From positions 40,343 to 104,342 of the forward strand of contig JANTQF010000111.1 of NCBI GenBank assembly GCA_032988165.1: a DNA stretch of 64,000 bases, written 5' to 3'. The position numbers and the translations under genes are program-made. Under the pieces are notes generated by a model, which was given only the letters and a program-made list of their open reading frames with translations, had not been told where the DNA came from and searched no databases. This stretch comes from Emmonsiellopsis sp. PD_33. Its lineage: Eukaryota > Ascomycota > Eurotiomycetes > Onygenales > Ajellomycetaceae. Below are positions 1 through 10,971 of the stretch, piece after piece. Positions within the stretch are counted from its first letter, which is position 1. Each line of letters begins with the position of its first letter.

Positions 1-251
1 CTAGAATTATAATTAGGGCAAGCTCAGCAATGGTCGCGATTGAGGGGCAGACACGCACCCTGTGTGACATGGCCGCTGGCACCGTCAAGAATCGTTTTTG
101 GCTGCTTGGTCTCGCGGTCCTTCACGGTGACGGAGACTCCCTTCCACGAGAAACTCTGGACTGTCTCGTTTGTGAGAAAGGCATGGTCGCTGCTGTTGGA
201 CTCGAGGTCCGAGGCTGTTGTCTTCGGATCCAAGGACATTGTGGAGGCCAT
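1..251 (-). CDS. ABC transporter (ABCG half-size type), 5' end only
   Basis: First coding exon of an ATP-driven membrane exporter; the rest lies beyond the left edge. The start at 251 (MASTMSLD) is the one close to the conserved segment; the in-frame codons upstream look like leader. The exon runs 251 to 59 (64 codons plus one base). It carries the motif before the Walker A loop of ABCG proteins: FSWKGVSVTVKD, then TILDGASGHVTQG. A GTGCGT donor follows, and the 58-base intron would end in an AG exactly at base 1, so Walker A must be in the next exon outside the window. The gene is transcribed away from the mannosyltransferase at 1124, sharing about 870 bases of upstream DNA. Substrate cannot be told. 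A full-size PDR protein is less likely because its N-terminal extension is usually longer. Confidence 0.72.
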
Positions 252-1123
252 AGTCGTATAACCACCCAAGCAGATAGAGCGGTAGTCTTGAATGACTTCT
301 GAAGCAACAGAGGTTATTTCACACCCGAGGGGACGAGGAGCTCTTAAGCGGTGAATTGCCTCCATATATAACAACAGCCGAGCATTTGTGCAAGGTTGAG
401 GGGACTTGACTTGCTGGGGGGAGAGCCCGAGATGGAGCCCGACCGCCCCAATTTCTAGATAACCGCCGGGGAGCAAACTGGACAAAGATGGTAGATCCTA
501 GCGAGACACTGTCGCACTGGGAACTCACCGCATGCTGTTCGCCGGGTCTGCATCGTGGCGCGGAGAAAATCCTGGCTAGCAGAGACGCCGTCTGACACAC
601 AGAGGCATCTGGGTGCGGCAAGCTCTCGGGGAGAGGATGCGGTGCAGTAGCACGATGGTAGTACGGAATAGCCTGGCCATTCGACTCTAGTGCAGCGGGC
701 AGAAATTAACCTCAGGCCTAATCCAGGCTATTCAGGCCGGAGTTAGACGATGTTAGCGGGTGGAAGAGTTGGAGGGGGCATATCGCTGATATCAGGCCCA
801 AAAAGGAGGTTGATATCGGCGTCGAGATAGAATTAGGGCTAATTAGGGCTAATCTGGGCCGCCCTCAATGCGCCGTCAATCAGGACAAAACACGCCCTTA
901 TTGAACACTGTCGGATTCGGTGCAGAATGAATTATGGCCTGCCAATCGCTGCTCGTCGCCTGCGCTAATCGACGCCTCCATCCGCTTCTTTGAGCCCGTC
1001 AGCCCACGGCGCTGGATCTCCCAACGTCCGCCCAGTCTCGCGATGGGCTGAATTTTGCTCCCTCCAGCCCCAGACAATACCGCCTCTTCTGACCCAGCTA
1101 CCAGCGACCAGCTACCAGCGACC
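252..1123. other. Divergent intergenic region, ABC transporter / mannosyltransferase
   Basis: No convincing gene; the ORFs here are short and unlike known families. Two perfect tandem copies of the decamer TTAGGGCTAA lie at 833-852. A direct repeat (GCTACCAGCGACCA) precedes the mannosyltransferase ATG at about 1097-1123. Confidence 0.6.
833..852 (+). repeat. Tandem decamer TTAGGGCTAA x2
   Basis: Two back-to-back perfect copies of TTAGGGCTAA. A related pair, GCCCTAACTA then GCCCTAATAA (same unit on the other strand), lies at 6441-6460 in another intergenic region. The unit contains the telomere hexamer TTAGGG but the period is 10, so it is not a telomere tract. Function unknown. Confidence 0.6.
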
Positions 1124-2785
1124 ATGTTGGCCAGGCCGTTCCGGGCACTGCTCCTTTGCATATTTATCCTGTCGGCCTTCGTCTCCTTCCACGTCTTCCG
1201 GCGCATCTCAGCGCCCCCGCCCGCCGTCTTACCTACCACCCTCCAGGCGCTGGGTCTCCAAGCCCGTCAGATCGACTTCTGGAAAGCCCTGCTCCCTATC
1301 CTACAAGCCAATGCCCCCGGGTGTCCCTCGCCGAAACAAGATGAGAAGACCGGAGCAATACCCTTCAATGCGGCGGACCCGCCCCGGCGGCCCGCGCTGG
1401 TTTCGATGCCGGATGCAGATCTGCTGAAGATGCAGCAAGCACACGCGAATGTCCTCCAGCAGCTCAAATCCTCCGCCGAATTGCAGCCGGTGGTTGTCCC
1501 CAAGAGCCGCGGCGTCGTGTCCACGGCGGGCGGATCCTATCTGCCCGTCTTCGTGTCTTCCCTCCGCATGCTCCGCCGAACGGGCTCAAAGCTGCCCGTA
1601 GAGCTATTCCTCAAAGACCGTGGCGAGTACGAAAGCAATATCTGCGACCATATAATCCCCTCGTTGAACGGCCGCTGCATTGTGCTATCAGACATCCTCC
1701 ACCCCCCGAGTGCCACCGACGATGTCAAGAAAACCCATCCCCCGCCGTCCACGGGCAAAATAGAGCATTATCAACTGAAAATCTTCGCGATGCTCTTCTC
1801 GTCATTCGAGGAGATCCTCTTCCTCGACGCCGACTGCTTCCCCTTGCACAAGCCCGAACTCCTCTTCGATGCCCCGCCCTACAAGAACACCGGCATGGTC
1901 ACTTGGCCCGATTTCTGGATCTCCACCGTCTCGTCGCAATACTACAATATCACCCAGCGGCCCATCCCGTCAATCGGCCTGCGCGCCTCCTCGGAAACCG
2001 GGCAGATTCTCGTTTCCAAAAAGACCCATCATACCACCCTCCTCCTCGCCGCGTACTACAACTACTACGGCCCCTCACACTACTTCTCCCTCCTCTCCCA
2101 AGGCGCCCCAGGCGAAGGCGACAAGGAAACCTTCCTCCAAGCCGCCGAGGCCGCCGACGAGCCTTTCTACGCAGTCAGAACCCCCGTCACCCCAATCGGC
2201 CATAGCAAGAAGGGCGGCGGCGTCGCCGGCTCAGCAATGGTCCAGTTCGACCCCGTGCATGATTACCAGAATACCCAACAGCTCTCCGCCCGCGATAGCC
2301 GGAACAACCCGCAAGCCCGCTTCGGAACGGGCAATCTACATGCACGCATCGCCCCTCACGCAGACGACTCTTCCTCCTCTGGTGGCAGTGGCATCTCCGC
2401 CTCCGCCTCCGCATCGACCCTCCCCCCGCCCCGCGCCTTCTTCATCCACGCCCACTTCCCCAAATTCAACCCCGCCACCGTCTTCGACATCAACTTTGAG
2501 ACGCGCCCGACGTACAAGGCCGACGGCAGCGATGGGCGCGCCTGGGTCGTGCCGCAGGATACGCTGGCGCGGTTTGGGTATGATGTCGAGCGCGCGTATT
2601 GGGAGGAGATTTTATGGATGAGTTGTGAGGTGAAGGGGGGGTTTAAGTCGTGGGAAGCGGCGGAGGACAAGGGGAAGGGAATTTGTGCGAGGGTGAGGAA
2701 GTATTGGGGGAATGTTTTTGGGGGGGAGAATGGGGAGGTGGATGAGGTTAGTGGGATTTGGGATGTTAGGGGGAGGGGTGGGTAG
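1124..2785 (+). CDS. MNN1-family alpha-1,3-mannosyltransferase, type II Golgi membrane protein
   Basis: Single-exon gene, 553 codons. Predicted to add mannose from GDP-mannose to glycans in the Golgi. The frame is open from 1055, but the Met at 1124 is preferred: it gives a short basic end (MLARPFR) followed at once by one hydrophobic anchor (about residues 7-24), the type II layout of this family. A proline-rich stem follows. The catalytic region has VELFLKDRGEYE, then FLDADCFPLHKPE with the DxD metal/nucleotide-binding motif near residues 234-236, and later GDKETF. A Ser-rich low-complexity insert sits near residues 410-430. The 3' quarter has much more G and T than the C-rich 5' part, a codon-use switch without a frame break. 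It converges on dipeptidyl-peptidase IV. Which MNN1 paralogue it is cannot be told. Confidence 0.85.
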   Translation: MLARPFRALLLCIFILSAFVSFHVFRRISAPPPAVLPTTLQALGLQARQIDFWKALLPILQANAPGCPSPKQDEKTGAIPFNAADPPRRPALVSMPDADLLKMQQAHANVLQQLKSSAELQPVVVPKSRGVVSTAGGSYLPVFVSSLRMLRRTGSKLPVELFLKDRGEYESNICDHIIPSLNGRCIVLSDILHPPSATDDVKKTHPPPSTGKIEHYQLKIFAMLFSSFEEILFLDADCFPLHKPELLFDAPPYKNTGMVTWPDFWISTVSSQYYNITQRPIPSIGLRASSETGQILVSKKTHHTTLLLAAYYNYYGPSHYFSLLSQGAPGEGDKETFLQAAEAADEPFYAVRTPVTPIGHSKKGGGVAGSAMVQFDPVHDYQNTQQLSARDSRNNPQARFGTGNLHARIAPHADDSSSSGGSGISASASASTLPPPRAFFIHAHFPKFNPATVFDINFETRPTYKADGSDGRAWVVPQDTLARFGYDVERAYWEEILWMSCEVKGGFKSWEAAEDKGKGICARVRKYWGNVFGGENGEVDEVSGIWDVRGRGG

Positions 2786-3233
2786 GTAATTAGTTGCCAT
2801 GGATGGATGGATGGTGAGAGTGTTCCCGGTTGGATTGTATATATATATGTAGTTCTTTTCTTGTTTGTTTAGACTTGATTCTTGGGCGGTGCCCAGTTCT
2901 GGATGGTGGTGGTTTTGCTTTCCTTTAGTTTTTTTACCGGGCGGATATTTGGATACCTCTCTATGTTAATATTATCGCTATTACTATTTTGGGTGCATAC
3001 AACAGGCTGGAGATGAATAACTCGCAGCAAATTTAATCTCTTTTGCATACTGACTATATTTAGGCCCGTAATTCTAGGTTATTGATACCCCATAGAGGCT
3101 TTCAATCCGTCCGTATAGACAATAAACTAATTTCAAGGAGGGAGATGCAAGTGAAAAACAAAGATATATATTCACAATGGTTCAATATATACAACTATCT
3201 CTACCCCCTATTCACAGAGTAACCCCTAATTAC
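2786..3233. other. Convergent 3' region
   Basis: AT-rich stretch between the stop codons of the mannosyltransferase and dipeptidyl-peptidase IV. Nothing beyond presumed 3' untranslated sequence and a short TA run at about 2839-2850. Confidence 0.5.
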
Positions 3234-5645
3234 TCAAACAGTCGGCTCCATCCTCCCCCTCCGACTCCACTGATGCTTCTCCGCCCTCCCGCCTCTCTTC
3301 TTCTCCTCATACAATCTCTTCGTAAGCTGCTTATACAAAAACTCCGTACCCCCGTTATACCGAATGCCATGATCCGAATCCGTAAACCACTGCACCTGCA
3401 TCTTCTGCGGCGACACACCAGCACCCATCAACAAATCTACCAGTGCCGCTGAATGCTGGAAATGCACATTATCATCTCCAGTGCCATGCTGGATCAAAAA
3501 CCCACCAGCAACATTGCTGAAACCTTCAGGCTTGCGCACCGCCGTCTCATTATACCCAGCCTCATTCATCTCGTACGTCTTCATGTATCGCTCCGTGTAC
3601 ATGCTGTCGTAGAAACGCCAGTCGGAGACGGGCGCAGTGATGAGGCCAAAGGAGAAGGCGCCGCTGTCTGTTTCGAGGACCTTGGAGGAGAGGTAGCCGC
3701 CGTAGCTCCAGCCCCAGATGCCGATGTGGTTCTTGTCGACGTAGCGCTCTTTGGCGAGTTTCTTGGCGGCGGCCACTTGGTCTTCGGCTTCGAGGCGGCC
3801 TAGGTGCTTCGCGACCAGGGAGCGGAATTCGCGGCCCTTGTATCCTGTGCCCCGGTTGTCCACGGTCCAGGTGATGTACTCCAGTTCCGGATCGGAGGCG
3901 ATGTAGGCGTTCCAGTCCAGTGCTTGCCATGACTTGGTCACTTCCTGTGCGCCGGGACCGCCGTAGGGGGTGAAGAGGACGGGGTACTTCTTCTTCGGGT
4001 TGAAGTTTGCGGGCAGGCGTTGCATGACGGGAAGCGAGTAGCCAGATTCGATGGGGATGTCGAAGTAGGTGATTTTGGGGAGTTTGTATTCTTTAAGCTT
4101 GTTTACAATATCCTCGTTGCTGGTGATGACGCGGAGAGGCTCGGATGAGTTGGTGCTGAAAAGCTCCTGGTAGGGTACGTCTGGTCCGTTGTAGGAGAGA
4201 AGGTAGTATCCGGACTTGGATGAGAAGGAGGCAGACCAGTATGCGGCAACAGTATCGTCCACAAGAGCTTTGTTTTCGAAATCACTGTAGGAAACAGAGT
4301 ATAAATGTCGTTCAGTGGCGTGATGCTTGGTCGAAAGGTAGTAGATCAACTCGCGCTCGGTATCAATGCTCACAATCGAGGTGACTTCCCATTCTCCTGA
4401 GGTCAAGGCGATGGGCTCGCCGCCTTTGACGGGGAACAGATAGAGATGCGCCCACCCCGACTCATCGGAGATGTCTACATAGTAGGTGCCGTCATCTTCC
4501 GTCTTGGAGTTCTTGATAGTTCCGATGTAGTTAATGGACAACAGATTATCTAACCATCCATCTGTCCCATCCCGCTCACGGACTACGGAACCCTTTGACG
4601 AAGCCACATCCACCAGGACGATTTTTTCTTGGTCTTGGACTCTGTTGAAGGCGCGGAATACAACATTCTCATGACTGTCGGTGACCCAAGCAACTTCTCC
4701 GATGATGAGATCATCTGCAGAGAACGCATCGGTGGGGACCACGCTAGCTTCGAGAGATTCCATATCTAGAATATGGAACCCAACAGTCGGATTTGTCTCG
4801 GACACCTTTGGATATCGGATCTCAAGTTCACGGGGATATGGAGGTGCGAACTCCTGGTTGTCCATGTAGTATGGCACAGTATAAGTAGGCACGCCAGTTT
4901 CGTCAAAGCGGAGGAAAGCGAGGGATTTTCCATCAGGAGAAAACCAAAGTGCATATCGATCGCCATAGATTTCTTCCTCGTAAACCCAGTCCGGAACACC
5001 ATTGAAGGTATTGGGACCTCCATCGTCCGTAATCTGAGTCGTGGTCCCGTTGCTCCAGATAAACAGATTGTTTCCGCGAACATAGGCAATCGTATTTTCC
5101 GAAGGGCTCCATGTGGCATATTGGAGATCCCCATCCTGGTCCTCGGCCAGAGGGGTCAGTTCGCCGGTCTCGACATCCTGAATGACATAGTTGGAGAAGT
5201 ACGAATGGCGATACTGCTTGGTGTAACTGGTAGACCACAGAACCGCAGATAGATCAGGTTTGATGAAATATTCGTATGCATCCTCTGGCACCTTGTCCGC
5301 GGCAATCAGGGTCTCGTTGGTTTCGGTAATGATATTCTGGATAATGAGCGCTCCATCTGATCCCTGATACACATATTGGCCGTCCTCCTCTGTAGAGATC
5401 CAGTCCACTGTGATAGAGGAGGGCGAAATCGCCTTATTCGTAACTGTCTCGTTATAGGTCAGAAGCTTTTTGCCTCCACCTGTAGGCGGATGTGGCTTGC
5501 GAGGAGGGTCGATGGCCTGGCAGATGCCGGCAAGAAGCACGAGAGTAAAAACCTAAAAGGCCGAATAACAGTGTCAGCTCTTCGGTTTCCGTAGTACCAA
5601 CCGTTTAACTTATTTGGAGACTGATGTCGAAAGCCATACCTTCAT
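3234..5645 (-). CDS. dpp4: Secreted dipeptidyl-peptidase IV (S9B serine peptidase)
   Basis: Removes X-Pro/X-Ala dipeptides from the N-termini of peptides outside the cell. Exons: 5640-5645 (only ATG AAG), intron 5553-5639 (GTATGG...TTTTAG), then 3234-5552; 774 aa. The two-codon first exon completes a signal peptide, MKVFTLVLLAGICQA, ending before IDPPRK; without it the protein has no start. A beta-propeller domain comes first (EEEIYGDRYALWFSPDG; the EE pair binds the substrate N-terminus), then the alpha/beta-hydrolase domain with GWSYGGY (Ser about 618), GTGDDNVHF (Asp about 695) and DSDHGI (His about 730). Length and C-terminus (LYEEKKR) match the secreted Aspergillus DppIV clade rather than the membrane-bound vacuolar DapB. 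A TATA-like box lies about 220 bases upstream. Confidence 0.96.
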
Positions 5646-5864
5646 CTTGCTACCAAAGACCTACACCGTCACGTCAAAGCGACCAACACGCTCGGCTGCC
5701 CTTCGAAATACAGGATCCGCCCAAGAGGAACCAATGAACAGTACAATGGTCACAACGTACCCAGCGAGAGCAGACTGGTCTTCGACAGGTAGATCTGGAC
5801 TCCAGATCCTCTCCGCATTGGCCGCAGAAAACCCATGCTGATCGCGATGGGGCGAGAGGGCATG

Positions 5865-5872
5865 TTTATATA
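5865..5872 (-). promoter_or_regulatory. TATA-like box of DPP4
   Basis: Read on the minus strand this is TATATAAA, about 220 bases before the DPP4 start codon at 5645. Position and sequence fit a TATA element for a highly expressed secreted-enzyme gene. Inferred from sequence only. Confidence 0.45.
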
Positions 5873-6440
5873 TCTGCCATTTCCCCTGACCAGGGCAGCA
5901 TGGGAGCTCATCCCCGTTATCGATGACACCTTCTTGTTTGCTGCGCGGCCATTGGGACCTAGGGCAGTCTAGTTCGTCTTGGCCATGGTGATACTGGGCG
6001 GAGAATGTAACGTCGATAACCCGCCTGACCGTGGTGAGAGGTTAGATACGGGCCAAAAAAAGGACGGGTCGATTGCAATCAATGTGACCGGCAATGTGAG
6101 CCATTATGGAAGGCCTCGAAACGGAACAGTTGCTGGTAGGAAAAGGAGAGGTTCTCTAATATCCATCAGGTTTTCCTTTGAGCATGTTGAATCAAGCGCA
6201 GGGATGTGGCTGAAATAAGCATCTGGTACCTCCCGTTACACGATCATGCGCTCCATCAGAGTTTATTTCGACGGGCGTCGTCTGTATGTTTAGAAGTTAC
6301 CATCTCAGTAATGTAAAATTCGCCATGATTCGTCCCTCTTCTGGCGCGTTTGATTGCCGAAATATTGTTGATTCTTGTCTGGTTTTTGCGGGGCATCCGG
6401 GCGCAATCTTCTGTGTTCTTATCGGCCAACTCCACGGCCT

Positions 6441-6460
6441 GCCCTAACTAGCCCTAATAA
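6441..6460 (-). repeat. Decamer pair related to TTAGGGCTAA
   Basis: GCCCTAACTA followed by GCCCTAATAA. On the minus strand this is two near-copies of the decamer seen in tandem at 833-852. Confidence 0.45.
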
Positions 6461-7386
6461 AATAAGTCGTCCGTTAACTTCTTTTCTTATGAGCCAGGAA
6501 CTTTATGAAGTCAAATAGGAGAAATTCATTCCTCGCACTTATCTGCAGCAGACATTCAACGGTCATTGGTTGTATCTCTGGGCGTCATTTCCCCGCACTG
6601 TCCCTCCCAAAATCCCCGCCAGGGGCGCAAAAGGTAACGTTGGTGCTGGGCAATTTCCGCCAATTAGTTGGTCTGGCACCTTGAACTTGGCGGCTTGGCT
6701 GCTGTAATTTATGCGGATACACGCTTCACTTCCTTGGGGAGCCATGAGGACGAGGTGTGATTGTTGATCCCAAGCTCATTCCACAGATTGTCATAGATCT
6801 CTAGGAGCATATATCCTACCTCGAACTATCCCTTGGTGCTTTCTAGGTTTTGTGAGGGATGCTTCGCCGCCCTGAAAAGATGTTGCCCGAAATTAAAATG
6901 TTATTCGACCGGTTTTTATTTCATGTTTCACGCACGTGGGGTGAATATCAATTTTTTCCTCTGTTTCTGGTTGATACCGAATCGGGGTCCACTTGGAATT
7001 TCTGTCTTCCCTATCGACGACCGTGTTGTTCCAGCGGAGTTCTCTGGGTCACGGAGGCACAATGTCTTGTGAATATTCACATACATCGCCTCTACGGATC
7101 TCGAGCAAGATCGTCTTGATTCGATTTCGGGACCATGTGTTGAATTGAAAAGGCGCTGGCCATACGATCTTCGCCTCCTTTTGCGCACTGTTAACGTCGA
7201 TATAGCAAGTAAGTAGCTCTTAAGCTTGCCCACAGCACCCTTTCCTACAACCTATCCTACTTTGATTAGCCATCAAGCACGAAGAGGACGATTGCTGGAG
7301 GTGAGACTGTCATCAATGAGATGGGATCAGGATGCAAACTGATGACATGGACGGAGCAGCAACATGTAAACGCCGGCACAATTAAG

Positions 7387-7409
7387 TCCACTGGTTGTTA
7401 ACCAGTGGA
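7387..7409. repeat. Perfect 10-bp hairpin
   Basis: TCCACTGGTT and AACCAGTGGA are perfect inverted arms around a 3-base loop. No gene ends nearby, so it is not an obvious 3' structure. Confidence 0.5.
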
Positions 7410-7734
7410 ATCGGATGGGAGTGGTTCGAATATTCGTTGGATTGGGCCCTGACTCTCTCCGTTTCACGCTGTTATCGTGACTCGTGTGAGGGAATGGGGT
7501 TTGGAATGTTAATGTCGGGGCGAGAGAGAGAGCTGAAAGGACAGCGCTTTATGGAGGGGCTCGATACGAGAAGCTGAGTGTGGCACACCTGCCACCGGAT
7601 CAAGCGGCGTATGTTGATATAAGGGGCCGGGTTTGCACATCACCACTGCACAATGCGTCCCCGTTGCCCGGGGGCGGAGGCAGGCGGTTCACACCATCAG
7701 GCCAAGACGGACAGAGTACCACGTTCCCCTGTCA

Positions 7735-7755
7735 GCGGGGCGGGGCGGGGCGCGG
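7735..7755 (+). repeat. GGGGCG array
   Basis: Overlapping GCGGGGC units, a GC-box-like tract about 1 kb upstream of the CCCH gene. In fungi, CreA- or Msn2/4-type C2H2 factors bind such G-rich sites; no role is shown here. Confidence 0.4.
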
Positions 7756-8723
7756 GTACATTTTTGGAAGATTAGGACAGCCATGTAGCCGATTCTGATC
7801 ACTGAGCCGAGCAGGTAAATTTGGGTCAATGCTTGGGCGGAAATGTTTGATAGATGCATAGGAGGTGCTTGCTTGCCCTGGCGGCCTGATAAGAATGGCT
7901 GCAAAGAATAGTTAGTACGCAGCAGTAATAGAGGATAGAAGTTTCGGGGAACTTATAGAGATAAATTTTGGATTTAGGGGCTATAGTTGGATTATTCTGA
8001 TTACTTTGCAGACGATTTGCGGGGGCTGTAAGGCGAATGTCAATCGCTGCTAGTAATAGCGAACACCCTTCTATTCTAGTTTCATACTTAAGAGGGCGTG
8101 AACTAGACGGAGCCTAGAGAGTTAATTGTTTCAACGGGGCAATTATATCCTTTGCATAGAGGGAGAAACTGACGAGTACTTCGTCTGGCAGCAGGAGAAG
8201 CAAGGCGATGCTATGGTGAGGCGGGCGTTGGACTTCAAAAGGTAATTAAGTTAAAGCAGTCTTGGCCTGAACTTATCCCCCGATCTGATTGCTCGGTTTT
8301 CGCATAACCAACTACATACATCATGCATGGAACAACTGAACAAGCACACGACTGAGTGATGAGCTGGAATCACTCAACGTTGTCCCTTGTGGAATAAACG
8401 ATGCAGAAATAGGTCAAAGCGACTGCCCTGGCTTACATATACTGATGTGCCATCAACTCATTGGCACTTGTTCAATGTGATGCTGGTCCTTCAACCGTCA
8501 TGCTGTCAACCTCTCCAATCAACGACATCTATGATTTTGTTGACATGTGGCAGGTTCAGAGCCTGGTGTTTATATATCAGCAGGGAGTATGATTTTCGTG
8601 GGATTCAGTCCCATGAAATAACTATTCCCATTTCTTTCCTCCCCCCGATTCAGCTGCGAACTGTGCCTTACACTCTTGCGGCAGACGAGAAGCCAGCCTC
8701 GTCTTACAACTTCCCTCAGCAGC

Positions 8724-10392
8724 ATGACTGTGCCCGATCGAGAACGCTTTTTGCAGTTGAAAGAGGCTAATAATGGGATATATAGTTTCGTCGAGGTGCC
8801 TTTATTGTCCCGTTTTCATCCCCCACCCTGGCCCCCCGAGCATTGAGCGAGTCGCATTTGTCACATTATTCCAATCAAAGAAAGTTGCTAACTCCTTGAA
8901 AGGACTTGCTGAAAAAGATTGACGAACTCGAACATGACGTCGAGGAAAATAAGATCCACCTGGAGAAGGCGGAAGATTTAGTCACAATGTATCTCCAGCG
9001 CTCCAAGGATACGAAAGCGGAGTTGGCAAAGACACAGCAGAATATGGTAAGATTTCTCGACGCTCCGATCTTTCAGCGTGATAATATGTTTAATCGACTG
9101 ACCATATCTTCATTTTTAGGAGTGTAATGCATTTGTGTCCGTTTTGGTTGATGGGGATTCCATGAATGTATGGATTCAACTCTCCCGCATAAGATGTATC
9201 GGCTCAAGTGCCCAGTTAATGCTGATGTCGCGGTCCTAAATTAGTTCTTGGATGATTTGATAAAGGACGGTGAAGCAGGCGGCTTAGAAGCTGCACGACT
9301 CCTCGTCAATCATGTTACAGAGTACGTGCAAAACGAACTGATCGATCTTCGCCATGACCTCACCGTTGTAATTCGTGTATATGCGAACATGAAAGGGCTG
9401 AGGAGGACATATAAAGACACGGGAATATTGGCCGACGAGGGTGACTTTGAATTCTTCGTTCGGGGTTTTAATATGGGGCATCCCATGTGCGATTTTATCG
9501 ACGCAGGTGATGGCAAGGAATGCTCAGACGAAAAGATTCGAGGTCAGTTTCGTCCTCTTCAATATATCCGTGGGCCCCGCACTCACAGATTTCCCCAACA
9601 GAAACTTTCAAAATGCATGCTGGCAATGTACATTGTAAGCATATCGTGTTTGCAGGCTCAACCGATAACGGATATGCCCGCCTCCTCCGCCCTTACAGCA
9701 GTATAGAGTCCGTACGCGGCCGTACCACACTTCTTGAAGGACCGCCATTCGAAAGGGAGCTGGCAGAATTGCAAGACAAATTCCGCACTACCTCATTTCC
9801 GGCAGTGTTTCGCGATACTAAGCTCCCGCCAACCCGACGCGTTTCATTCTCTTCTGCCATCACAAAAATACCGAACTCAAAACCACCCAGCTACGCATCT
9901 GCCGTATCAGTCAGCGGTTCCCCCCCTATGTACACTGGTTCTACTTCGGCCACGCCCCCGCCTATCGAGAGAACTCCTGGCTCACCTAACGGCTCTGCAA
10001 ACGGGGCCAATGGCAATGGGAATGGCATCCCCGTGGCCATGGTACTGCGTAATAAAAAGGGACAACGCGTCGACTCGCCAATAAAACCCTCGCCGAGCAT
10101 TATTGCCAGCCTCAAGTCGCGGAAGCTATGCAACCCATACCACCTGCTTGGTAATTGCCATTTCAACGCCTGCAAACATGAGCATGGAGAGCGATTGAAT
10201 GGGAAGATGATGGACGCGCTGCGATATGTAGCGCGCCTCGCGCCCTGTCCCGCGGGTTTGGAATGTGATGATGAAAACTGTTATTCCGGCCATCGATGCC
10301 CGAACGATCCGTGCCACCGACCAAATTGCCATTTCCCGAAGGAAATGCATGGGGTCGACACCAAGATTTGTAAGACCTGGAACGTTGTCTAG
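8724..10392 (+). CDS. CCCH zinc-finger protein, fungal DUF7923-type family
   Basis: Joined from 8724-8795, 8903-9046, 9120-9167, 9245-9542 and 9602-10392; all phases agree and give 450 aa. The start gives MTVPDRERFLQL, running into an acidic/basic coiled-coil stretch (KKIDELEHDVEENK). The middle domain, about residues 75-250, has FLDDLIKDG, FVRGFNMGH and CKHIVFAGSTDNGY, the core of a fungal family usually annotated as CCCH zinc-finger DNA-binding protein. A Ser/Pro-rich linker follows. The C-terminus has tandem Cys/His clusters: CNPYHLLGNCHFNACKHEH near residue 363, CPAGLECDDENC...H, and CPNDPCHRPNCHF. Probably nuclear and nucleic-acid binding; the target is unknown. The GTGCCT donor of intron 1 is weak, so exon 1 is the least certain part. 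Confidence 0.82.
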
Positions 10393-10584
10393 CAGGCTGG
10401 GGGATAATTTTCTCTCGTTGTTTGTGAAATAAGCAAACCCCAAGGGTATTGGTATTGGTTTTAGGTGCATTTTTTTCGAGGTTTCGTTCTGTTCGTCTGA
10501 TTGTTGAAGAAAAGTGAATGTGATTTCGGCGGTAATGAGGGTTAAAATGCAGCTTGAAAATCTAAATGCAGAATAGTCATCCAC

Positions 10585-10591
10585 GATTTTT
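10585..10591. repeat. Left target-site duplication GATTTTT
   Basis: Directly repeated as GATTTTT at 10965-10971, immediately outside the two inverted arms of the MITE-like element. Confidence 0.6.
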
Positions 10592-10964
10592 CGGGCATTG
10601 ATATCTACAGGGATAATCTGGCTATCGACAGGGAAACCAAGATACATTAAGGTAAATTATACATAGAATTACAGCATCATGCCTCTCTGGCAAACAGTCT
10701 TCATCTCTTATTAGAATCTCTCCATAATAAGTATACCTTTACTTTTTAAAAGGTGTATAGAGGTAGGTGCTAGTGCAGGAGATATCTATACATGAGATCT
10801 CTACTTGACTAGTAGTGAGTTAGAGAAGGCTAGAAGCTGGCCCTGAGAATATGTAGATAATGTAGGTAGTGCTTTCTTGATAGGCATGGTTCTGTAATTC
10901 TATGTATAATTTACCTTTAGTTTCCCTGTAGATAGCCAGACTATCCCTGTATCTATCCATGCCT
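10592..10964. mobile_element. MITE-like non-autonomous element with terminal inverted repeats
   Basis: The left arm (10592-10683) and right arm (about 10883-10964) are inverted copies of each other over some 80 bases at roughly 80% identity. The clearest shared core is GGTAAATTATACATAGAATT at 10651-10670, read inverted at about 10894-10915. Each arm also holds two spaced ACAGGGA words. The element is 373 bp with no coding capacity. The flanks carry a 7-bp direct repeat, GATTTTT, at 10585-10591 and 10965-10971, consistent with a target-site duplication. A 7-8 bp duplication would suit a hAT- or Mutator-like source, but the family is not identified. Confidence 0.75.
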
Positions 10965-10971
10965 GATTTTT
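10965..10971. repeat. Right target-site duplication GATTTTT
   Basis: Matches GATTTTT at 10585-10591; the pair brackets the inverted-repeat element. Confidence 0.6.

Larger units (their letters stand above)
5646..8723. other. Long divergent intergenic region, DPP4 / CCCH gene
   Basis: About 3.1 kb with no ORF I can assign. It holds the DPP4 promoter at the left, a decamer repeat pair (6441-6460), a perfect hairpin (7387-7409) and a GGGGCG array (7735-7755). It is large enough for a non-coding transcript, but nothing proves one. Confidence 0.5.

Noticed and set aside
833..852. TTAGGG words as an interstitial telomere
   Set aside because: Period is 10, only two copies, and the words are not continuous TTAGGG.
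1869..2621. 250-codon Pro/Ser/Thr-rich ORF
   Set aside because: Shadow of the mannosyltransferase in another frame, caused by its C-rich codons.
7420..7430. GGTTCGAAT-like tRNA B-box
   Set aside because: No A-box at the right distance and no cloverleaf can be drawn.
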